A stretch of DNA of 64,000 nucleotides from Simmondsia chinensis. Lineage: Eukaryota > Streptophyta > Magnoliopsida > Caryophyllales > Simmondsiaceae. Of this stretch, positions 25,201 to 36,600 are shown piece by piece (the first letter of the stretch is position 1; every line of letters begins with the position of its first letter). The notes below the pieces were generated by a model that saw only the letters and a program-made list of their open reading frames with translations, was not told the DNA's origin and searched no databases. Location of the stretch: contig JAGTTD010000014.1 of NCBI GenBank assembly GCA_018398585.1, positions 22,195,387 to 22,259,386 of the forward strand, read 5' to 3'. Made by a program: the position numbers and the translations under genes.

Positions 25201-27619
25201 AGAGAGGTTTTTTTAACTTCTTGATAGAATCTACTTCTTCTGATATAGGCTGCTAATTCATCAAGAGATGAATGGCATGGGAAAGAACTTGGAACACGGG
25301 GAGGAAAAGCAGTTCATATGCTCATACATCATAGGTGAAATTTGATCCTTGTAACTTTAATCTCTTAAATGAAGGGAAGAGTAATATGTGCTATGAAATA
25401 TCAATCTATCTATCATTATTGTTTCCAAACGCCCCTATGTCATGTGCAGCCGCAATACAGCTCAAAAGCAGTGGGATGAAACACTGGTGGTGGTCCTTGG
25501 TGGGATAGCTCGTCTTTTACGCTCCTTTTTTCCTCATCTAAGAAGCTTGAACAAGTTTTGGTCCGGTAAGTCATGTGCTTTGTGTGGACATGCTACTCTA
25601 ATCCATTTATTTGCATCTTCTTAGTAAAACTATTGGTTTTATTTTGATTCCTCTATGAGTATAAATGATCCTCACTGGGAAGCTGATCGAGATGCTATTC
25701 TGTTCATGCAGGGTGGCAATCATTGCTTGTTTTCATTCAAAACAGCATTACGAGTGGCAGTAAAGAGGTTGCGCTGGCGGCAATAACTTGCTTGCAGACA
25801 ACAGTTGGCTCTCATGCTCCTAAGGTGATTGCTCAAATGGGGGGATTTCATATTACGATTGTGAGCTTCGAATCATTGTAGATGCTAGGAGTTTTGACAC
25901 TTCTGATGGATGCACATCACTGATTTGTTTCCCTATCTTTCCAAAACCTTTCTGCATGGATCAGGGAAATCTGCCGATGCCTTATCTCAGTTCAGTACTT
26001 GATGTTTACGAGCATGTTCTTTTGAAGTCTCCAAACATTGATAATGTTGTTACCAGAGTGAAGCAGGAGATATTACATGGACTTGGTAATTTCTTAGTTC
26101 TATGATTACTTCCTTTCACTTTCACTCGTCTGTTGATTTCCTGCTTCTGGATCTCCATATCCCTCTGCTGTTGAAATCCTTCATGGTAATCACTTCACTT
26201 GCCTTGAGATATGGATTCATACGGTAAAATATTGTTGACTTCTTTTCAGTTTGAATGATTACTAATGTATTTTTATGTGTTCTCTCCAGGAGAACTATTC
26301 AGCAATGCCAAAAATATGTTTGATACTAACATGTACAAGCAGTTGCTTGAAGTCGTGCATCTAACAGTCAAACAGTCCATATCTCATGATAATACTGAAT
26401 CAGACGCTGTAAGTTAATCATTTTCGTGTAAATTTGGTTCACCTATTCTCTTATATGTGACAGGCTATGACTGCTGCTTTATTTGTACAAAATGGAGAAA
26501 GGTCGTAGAGTGTGAGCATGTTGCGTAATAGGTTTTTTGTTCTTTTTATGTTTTTGTATGGTTTTCATTGAGCATCCTTCCATTCAAAATTTTTTTATTG
26601 GGTTGGAGAACATGGTTGAAAAATATTGCAGGGCCTATGTGATGCAATCACCTTATGAATGAAATGGACAAAAGTGTAAAAACATTAACCTCTGGAGATG
26701 TGGACCTTTCTTGGTCTAAGGGGTTTTAGTTGCTCTTCTGCAGGGATGCGTTCCTCCTATACTACGTACTATGCTGGAAATCTTACCTCCACTATGCCCA
26801 GCAGAGCATCTCTCTTCAATGTGGTCGTACTTTCTACAAGAGATTTTACAGTATCTTCCAAGATTCCAATCTCCTACAGAAGAGGGGGAACGTATAATCA
26901 AGCAAGCTGGGGAAACAGACTCGGTTCCTGGTATGAGAGCAATTTAGTCCTCCCTAGAAGTCTAGCACCATGGAATTAAATAAAGGTTGTTATGTAGCAG
27001 ATCTTGAGCTAGTAGCTATTTATTTGATCAATGGTTCCAAGAGGCTCATCCTATCCAGAGCCTTACCACCACCCAACTATCACTGCCATCCACCACCATC
27101 GCTGCCACTCCCATCACTGCCACCCATCTTAAATCCTTACGGCTCATCACCACCGCCACCCACCATCACCGCCACTGCCACCCCCACCCCCCATCTCTCT
27201 CTCTCCATCCCATCTCAAATCTCAACGGTCACTACCGCCGCCTCCCACCACGACTTCCACCCACCACGACCGCTGCGGTGGTCGAGGGTGGCGTGGCGGT
27301 GGGAGGCGGCGGTAGTGACCGTTGGAATTTGAGATGGGATGGAGAGAGAGAGATGGGTGGCAGGGGGGGTGGAGGAGAGGAGCGGCGGCGGCGGCAGGGC
27401 GGGTGGCGGTGGTGGGGGGCGGTGTTGATGACCGTAGGGATCTAAGATGGGTGGCGGTGGCGGAGAGGAGTGGCGGCGGTGGTGGTGACCGTTCGGTAGT
27501 GGTAGGGCTTCGGACACGATGAGCCTTTTAGAACAATTGATCAATCTTATTTAAGATCCAATAGTGTAAATTAAATTTTCTTACATTTTCACGAAACTTC
27601 CATTATCATTCCAGTCGCT

Positions 27620-27657
<38 letters not shown>

Positions 27658-30600
27658 TATTTTACTTACTAAAACGTTTTTCTATTAAAAATTATCAGAA
27701 GGCCATAAAAATTTATGGTTATTAATTAGGATAAAGTGTAGAAAATCCCCCTATCTTTTGTCTCAAAAACAAAAAAGCACTCACACATAAAATCAAACAC
27801 TTAATCCCCTCACTTTTAAAAAATCAATCACTTTACCCTAATTGAATATTTTATGACCATTTTGCTCCTTGAAAGGGAAGATTAAGTGTTTAATGTTATT
27901 TTTAGAAGGAATTGTTTACTTTTAGACAAAAGTCATTGATTTATGTTTTTAGTGAAAAGATAGTAGTTTTTATGTTTTTTGGCAAAGATAAGGGATTTTT
28001 CTAATATTTAAAAAATAATTATTTTAATTAATTACAATAATGTTATTATAAGTTAAGAGATGATAAAATAGTTTTGAAATTTATTTTAGGGTAAATTACA
28101 GAAAACCCCCTGACGTTTGCTTCAATAACAGAAGACTTTCCTCACAAATAAAACCACTCATTAAACCTCCTCATTTTAAAAAATTTTTCACTTTGCCCCT
28201 AAACAACTTTTTTTTGACCATTTTGCCCCTCAAAATAAAATGGTTAAGTATTTTATTTTATTTTAGGTAGGAATTTTATATTTTGAAAAAAAAAAAGAAA
28301 TTTTTTTATATTTTTAAAAAGGGGGGTTTTCTATATTTATAAAAATTATTATTTTAATTAATTATAGTAATGACATTATAATATCAACCAAAAAATATTA
28401 TATTTTATCTCATAATATTTTTTATAAAAATTTTAAAAATACTGTTTATCTTCTAAACTCATAATAATATTACTATAATTAATTAAAATAATTATATTTT
28501 CATAAATATACAAAATTCCCTTAATTCTTTTGCTAAAAACATAAAATTTCTAATTTTGTCTAATAATATAAAACTCCTTTCTAAAAACAAAATTAAACAT
28601 TAGGGGCAAAATGGTCAAAAATAAGTTGCATGGGGATTAAGTCATAAATTTTTAAAAGTGAGGGGGTTTTGTGAGTGCTTTTATTTGTGAGGGGGGTTTT
28701 TTGTTTTTGAAGCAAAAAAGGGAGGTTTTCTGTAATTTACCCTTTATTTTAATTAATTACAATATTGATATTATAAATTAAGAGATGATAAAATGGTTTT
28801 GAAATTTCAATAAAAATATTATAAAATAACATATAATAATTTTGTTAAAAATAAAATTTAAAATTAGATTAATAAATTTAAAATAAAAAAATTCCAATTT
28901 AAAAATTTGCAATAATTTATGGAAAAATAAATTTTGTGGAAAGAATTTGAACAAAGTTGAAAAAATGATATTATATTTTTTCAAACTTTTTCCAAAAAAT
29001 TATATTTTCATAATGTATTTTCAAATTTTTATTCTAATTTTGAAATTATTTTTAACAATAACCTGGTCCATTTTATCTCATGATATTTTTTAATTGAAAT
29101 TTCAAAATTATTTTTTCATCTTCTAAATTTATAATGTCATTGCTGTAGTTGATTAAAACAATGATTTGTTTGTAAATATCAAAAAAATCCCTTATTTTTT
29201 TCTTAAAAGCATAAAACCCCCTAATTTTGCCTAAAAACATAAAACCCCCTATTAAAAATAAAATCAAACACTTAAGCCCCCCACTTTTTGAGGGGCCAAG
29301 TTGTCATATAAAATTGATTTGGGTTAAATCATGGATTTTTTATAAGTAGGGGGTTAAGTGTTTGATTTTATTTGTGAGGGGATTTTCTATTATTGAAGCA
29401 AAAGATAGAGGGGTCCTCTACAATTTGTCCTATTAATTAAAATGTTTAAAAATATAAAGGATTTAAAGCAAATTATGTTCCCTTAGAAAAACCCAACGAA
29501 TCATTAAGACCCGTTACATAATATCCAGTATATCACAATCATGGTGTTATGCGACCATGATTTGGTTCCATGGCTAGAAGCTATCCCTTTTCTTTGAATG
29601 AAAGAAAAAAAGATACTCTTATGATTTGGAACTTTTAAGGAGAAAACCTGCAACTTGACGGACTTGCATATGATTTTACTTTTTAACCCATTAATATCAG
29701 GCTTTGAGAGGACCGCAAAACATGGTAACCCAAATGCTGTGGCTTCCACATCTCCAAGAGCAGTAGAGGCTTCAACGGGGTCTGTACCAATGATGATTTT
29801 GATACCAGGCACCCAAAGTTACATGTTCTCTGAAAAACTTGTTCCTCTGCTGGTGGATCTCTTTCTGAAGGCTCCACAGCTTGAGAAGTATAATAAATAT
29901 CCCGAAATTATTCAAGCTCTTGAAAGGTAAGCAGAAAAGTTCCTAGTTTTTGTCGTTATTCTCATGATTTGCTAATAAAGAGCATTAGGCTGCTCTAAAT
30001 TTTGTTGCATGCCGTTATTTGGTACATGTGTGTGTCCATCTGGTTGAAGGGCATTGATTTTCTATTGTCTCTTCAGGATATTGTAGGAACAGCGTATATT
30101 ATGCTTATTGTCCCTTCCTTTCTTGGATCTGTGAATGCTCTCCAATTCGTTTGCTACTTTTTCATTGAGGTTGCTATATTCTTATTAGCTTTGTATGTCA
30201 CTTTTTGTTATATCTTAGCAGTGTCTGATGCAGTGGCATCCTCAAACTGTCTAGTTTAAGCCTTTTCTTATTCTCTCTAGTAAACCTTGGTTTGCTGTTC
30301 GAAAAATGAACTATGAACCTATTTTAAATTGCTGCTTCATATAATATTGGTTTCATAGTTTATGATGCCAGAGAAACATGGAATCAGAATTCTTTACTGT
30401 TCTTTTAATTGGAAAAAGCGATAATATTATGATAGAAAGAATCTTTACTGTTTAAATTCCCTATTTTTCCCTTGTAGCTTTCTTTACTGATTGAAACCCA
30501 TTTATGACCGAAATTTTCTTCCAATAGGTGCATGACAACAAGAAGAGACAGTCCAGATGGTGCACTTTGGAGACGAGCTGTTGAGGGCTTTAATCGTGTT

Positions 30601-33600
30601 CTTGTTCATGATATCAACAACTTATCTGTGAAACATGAACCTGATACGAGTAGGCCAGCCAGAATTCGGATCTGGAAAGAAGTGGCAGATGTGTACGAGA
30701 TATTTCTCGTGGGATACTGTGGACGTGCTCTTCCTTCTAACACTCTCTCAACTGTTGCACTCAACGATGACGAATCTCTGGAGATGACCACATTGAATTT
30801 TCTGACTGACAAGATTCTTAAGTCACCAATTGATGCCTCTGTAGAAGTAACATTTTTTGCTGACAAATTAGCTCATGCTCACAATATGGTTGGAACTGTG
30901 AATAATGATTAAGGGAAATGTAGGCCATGGTTAAGAAATTAAACGTTTAGTTGTTCACATTTACTTTAACGTGCAATTTTTTAAGATGAATAACCCATGT
31001 TTCCAGATAAATAACAAGTGATTCAATGCAAGTGCATCATCGTAGAAACTTTTTGAGATAAAAACTAAAAAATTATTACTATGTCTTCTAAAATTTATGA
31101 TACTGTATTTATTATTGCTTGAACATAGTCCGATGGTTATGAATAATAATACCTAAAAAGTAATTCTAGTACTTGGATGTGCTTCCCATTGATATCTAAC
31201 CTAGCTTTCCGTTAAAATCAACAGATTTTGCACAGATTGGTGTTGACCCTGGACCGTTGTGCAGCACGTACATGCTTGCTACCTATGGAGACTCTCGCGC
31301 TTCTGCCCTCCCATTGTTCCAGATTTTCCTTGGCTTGCCTAAAGAAGCTCTTTTCCTTGGCCAGGTTATCTGCGAGGATACCATTTTTGTTGTTTCTGTT
31401 TTTGAAAATATCTTACCCATTCTATGCATAGTCGACTCTGTATTCAGTCCTAAGAGTGCCCTTATTTTCAATGTTGGTTTGCGGAACTTAAGGACCATGG
31501 AATCAAATAAACTTTAAACAATGCCCCATATGAATGGATTTGAACTAGCCATTGTGCCAACTGGTCATTGCATGATGGTTGTTTTGTAACGGCTTCAACA
31601 TTATATGTTATTTGATAAAACATATGTATATATTTATTTATATGTTAAAAACTATCATAGAGGTAGAAAAATTAATTGGATCAGTATTCATTCAAAATTT
31701 TGAGACATAGGGATTGAGAGCAACTTATGTTTTGTGAAAAATTGTCCGTGATGGCGTGAGCCATTATGTTATGTGACAAATGTCCATGACACCCGTTTTG
31801 CTACAAGTGACTGACCGTTATGCAACTGTGAACTATGATTCAGTTCCATGACTATGCTTCAAATTTGTCCAAAAGTATTTTAAAAATCTTAGAGATTAGC
31901 TGAGTCTAACCAGATACAACCCTTATCCAACTCTCATAACTGAGTTAGGCAATGTTACGAGGTTGCTCTTAAAGTTTCAAACTCGAAGTGGATATTTTGA
32001 AATTGATTAAATAGATTATAAAATAGAGATTTAGGCTTGTGCCATATTAAGAACCTTAATTAGGGGCCCAAAAATTTGGGGTCCGTGAGCTGCCGCTTGT
32101 GTTGCTTGGTCAGTCCTACAATGTTACTTCCAAGTACCGCTAACCACAGGGAGATCTATTCGCAGTTATGATGGGAATGGTGTGGAGTGGAGCTCAACGA
32201 CATCCGAGGTCAGAAAAATAGCGATCACGGTGCTCATGGAGAGATGTGAATGCATACTAAACAGATTCCTATATGATGAGAATGATTCAGGTCTGTTGGT
32301 TGTGTTGATTACATCTCATGTTTTCATAATAGTTTTTCCAAGTCCTTTCTATCCGAAAGTATCCTTGTCGGATAAGGTACTTATATAACATTTAGGCACT
32401 TCAAAATTCAAATTATAGAAAAAGACATAGGAAAAGTGTAAAGGATAGTTGTTAACGACTTTTGAACACCTACCTGAGTCCGAGTCTTGTACACAATAAT
32501 CCTGGAACTAAATAAGATTGTTGTAAAATATATATTGAGCTAATTATTATGCGATTGGTCGTTACGTAATATTGTTGTTACGGCCTCAATAGTACATGTA
32601 TTTATAAATGAATTTATATGCTATGAATGGGGGTATCAATTTAATTACAGGGTGGCTATTCATTTGATTTTTTTTTTCAACCAGAAGGCTTCAGAATAAA
32701 TTCCATTCCTTTGATAAAGTCAACAGGATTGCCAAGACCTCTTATCTAACGTCCTGGCACCCGCTTCCACACTGCAACCCCAAAACGAGATTTGTTTATG
32801 CATGAGATCAAAGTTCTGTCTCCATCATTGAGTTGAATCCTCTTGAACCAGTTAACTCTTCCTGCAGGTGAACACCAATTACCACTGGCAAGACTTGATG
32901 AAATCGTTTTCGTTCTACGGGAGCTTGCGAGCTTGATTATTCATCCAGATACTGCATCTGTCCTCCCTGTGGAACCTTATTTAAAGCACAGTCCTACGAA
33001 AGAGGGGCATATTGTGCGGACACATCTTCTTGTTCTATATCCATCTTTTTGTGAACTTGTTATTTCGAGGTGATGAATCATACATCCAAACATGATCTCT
33101 TTTCAGTTAGCATATGGTGAATTTTTTGGATAAGAAGCATATGGTAAATTTAAGCACTCAAAAGGATCCCTAATTTTAAAACATGCTTGTAGAAAGACTT
33201 ATTTTTTGATAAGTGGAGTTGGGAGATTGGGGATCTGGACTAGAACTTCTTAATCCATAGCTTTAACATTAATTAGCAGTGTTTTACTTTTAGATGAAGG
33301 TCTTATCGGCACCTGTGGAAAGACGCGATAATGTGTGGTTCATGATGATGGGCTGTTAGAAACAACTGAAGAGAATAGATGCAATCAAATAACGCTTGTT
33401 ACATTGTATTATGGGAATTAGCTTAGCCATTACATTACAACTACTAGGGGTGTAAACGAACCGAACGTTCAATGAACTACTCGTGTTCGAAATCGATTAT
33501 GGCTCGTTCGTGTTCATAAATAGGGCTCGATAACTTATCGAGCCGAGTTCGAGCAGGCTCGATAAGTTTAACGAGCCGAGTTCGAACAAGGGGGTGCTCA

Positions 33601-36600
33601 GCTCGTTAATGTTCGTGAACAGTTCAATAAGAGCTCATTAAGGGCTCGTTAAAAGCTCGTTAACAAACTCGTTAAGAGCTCGTTAAAGGCTCGTTAGCAA
33701 TTAATATTAACTCCAAAATAGTTTGATAATGGCTCGATAGTAACTCGAATAACTCAGCTCGATAGGGAGCTCGACTCGATAATAAGCTCGTGTTTGTTAT
33801 GAGCTCGATTTCATTCGATAACGAACTCGGCTCGGCTTGATAAGGAGCTCCAATTGATTCGATTAGCTTAACGAGCCGAGCCGAGCCGAGCCGAGTTTCG
33901 AGCACAACAAAATCTTAACGAACCGAGCTCGAACAAGGGGTTGAAAAGCTCGATAAGAGCTCGGCTCGAACTCGAGCTCGATAAATCTTAACGAACCGAG
34001 TTTGAATAAGGGGATGCTCGGCTCGTTTACAACTACCTCTTGAAAACCGTGACCCTCTATGTTGGTCCCTCATTTTACAACTCCATGTTTGTGACTGCAA
34101 TATTTACTTCTCTCTCTCTCTCTCAATCTCTCAATGGCTCTTTCTCCCCCGCTGTAACTTCAACCCCCCCCAACCCTCTCTTTCATTGGCCCTCTTGCTG
34201 ATGCCGCTCCACCACTGTCGGCAATGCCAACACAACGGTCACTACCCATCGCCTGTGAGGGCAGCGCCACCACTTCCTCACCGCGCACCACCACAAACAC
34301 CTAGCCCTAACCCAAACCTTAACCGAGCACCACGGTACCACCATCACCACGACACCACCTCCACTGCCACCACAGAAACCAACCCTCCCCCCCCGAAACC
34401 CTTGAAATCCCTCCCCCAAACCAGACCCACCCTTGACACACCACTCCCCACATCCCCAAACCCTTACCCTACTCCCAACCAACCCTGACCCTAACAAATC
34501 AACCCTGCCCGCCCCAACCCCCCCATGCAGCCGCAGCCCTCTCATGCAGGCCCCATGCCACAACTTACAGCTAGCTTGGGCCTAGGTAACAAATACCCAG
34601 GTTAGATCTCTGATCAACCACCACAACTCGGGTGAGATGTTCCCCTTTTCTCCTTTCCTTCTTAGGTCAAATCTTTCCTCTCCTTAACTTTGCTATGGAC
34701 TTAGCATTGGGTAGTATCTTCATTTTACTCTCTTCCCCTTTCAAACCTTTTTGATTTTGATTGTTGTTGCTTTTGCTGTGTCGACTATGCCTCCTATGTT
34801 TTGTGTTTTTGTGTTTATGTGTATATGTACATGTGTTTGTTGGCAGCTCAGTTGATGATTTCTACTAGTTCTGGAGCTCAGAACAAGAGGCCATCTTCAA
34901 AGGGGTTTAGTGGGGGAGGGCGAGCCAATGCTTGGAGAACAGCCTGTGATTTGGGACACTAAATGTCGGCACGTTAACAAGGAAGAATTTCGAAGTGGTC
35001 CAAATGATGATGAAGAGAAAGATTAACATCCCATGCCTACAAGAGACTAAATTGGTTGGAACGAAAGCCAAGGATGTTTTGGGATATAAATTATGGTATG
35101 TGGGCAAGGTCAGTGGTAGAAATGGAGTTGGTACTATTGTGGATAGCTACCTTAAGGACAAAGTAGTGGGAGTGTCCAGGGTTGGCGACCGGATAATCAG
35201 CATTTAGTTAGTTCTAAACGGGGAGATATTGAATGGCATGAGCTCGTATGCACCATAGATGGAGCTAACAGAGTAGGATAAGGCTAGATTTTGGGAGGAC
35301 TTAGACACAACGATGCAAGGCATACCCCAGAGCGAACAAGTGGTGATAGGGGGTTATTTCAATGGGCATGTGGTGTAGCCACAGATGGCTACACATCCTA
35401 CCATGGTGGCTTTGGGTTTGGAACTCGAAATGATGAGGGTAAAGCTCTCCTAGACTTTGCGGTCACATGAGTTAACGGTTACTAACACCTTCTTCAGAAA
35501 ACGTGATGAGGACATCGTCACGTATAAAAATGGTGGGGCAAGGAGTCAAATTGACTATATATTACTAAGGAAGAGAGCACACAAAGACTATGGATTGTAA
35601 GGTTATACCCGGGGAAGGCCTGACCACGTAGCATAGGGTGTTGTGTGTTGATGTTAAGGCCAAGAGAAGGGGCAAGAGAACTAGGAAACCCATGTTCCCA
35701 CACACTTGCTGGTGGGATTTAAAGGGAGACAAGTATCAGACCTTCAAGGAAAGAGTGGAGGCTGAGCTGCGTTGGGGCTTAGATGGGGATTTAAGCCACA
35801 TTTGGAACCGAATCGCTCAAAAGATTAGAGGTCTGGCACGCGACGCACTAAGCAAGCCGAAGGGTGGGGCACCAAACCACATAGAATCCTGGTGGTGGTG
35901 CAGGGATGTCCGAGAGAAGATTAAGGCCAAAAGAGAATGCTTCAAGGAATGGGATCAAACTGGAGATGATGGCAAGAAACAACAATATAAACAAGCCAAA
36001 AAAGAAGTAAAGATAGCAGTCAGAGAGGCACAATCTAAAGCATATGAGAATTTCTACAGGAGGCTGGGCATTGAGGAGGGAGTAAGGGACCTGTACAAAA
36101 TTGCTAAAGCGAGAGAAAGTAGGACTAGGGACCTGGATCGGGTAAAGTCATCAAGAGGGAGGATGGACATGTGCTCGTGGATGAGCAAAAACATAAAAGC
36201 AAGATGAATTTGTTTAACGAAGAGGGGAATACGGATTTATCCCTAGGAGAACTGCAGTCATCTGAAGAGCATCATAACTACTACTACTGTAGGCGCATTA
36301 GACCTAAGGAAGTCAGGGAAGCTTTGAAAAAGATGGTTAGGGGTAAAGTAGTCAGCCAAGATGGAATACTCGTTGAGGCATGGAAATGCATTGGAAGGAA
36401 GGGCATAAGTTGGTTGACTAAACTGTTCAACCAAATTCTTCACGGAAAGAAGATGCTCGATGAGTGGAGGAAAAGCACGTTGATACCGATCTATAAGAAC
36501 AAAGGCGACATTCATAGTTGTACCAACTATAGGAGTATTAAACTCATGAGCCACACTATAAAGTTATGGGAGTGGGTCAAGGAAAGAAGGCTAAGGCAAC

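Noticed and set aside
27008..27544. Proline-rich ORFs on both strands
   Set aside because: They are mirror images created by the inverted repeat of CACC/GGTG-rich DNA and have no recognisable domain.
30847..30912. Continuation of the MON2 open frame past 30846
   Set aside because: The family sequence resumes at 31225 ([10 protein letters not shown]); the donor gtaaca at 30847 joins them in frame, so the extra codons are intron.
31365..31517. ORF continuing after MON2 exon e23
   Set aside because: Similarity stops at the donor at 31365; the next exon at 32166 continues the frame.
34183..34563. Gly-rich and Pro-rich ORFs near 34.2-34.5 kb
   Set aside because: They fall in the C-rich 5' UTR of the RTE LINE and have no family similarity.
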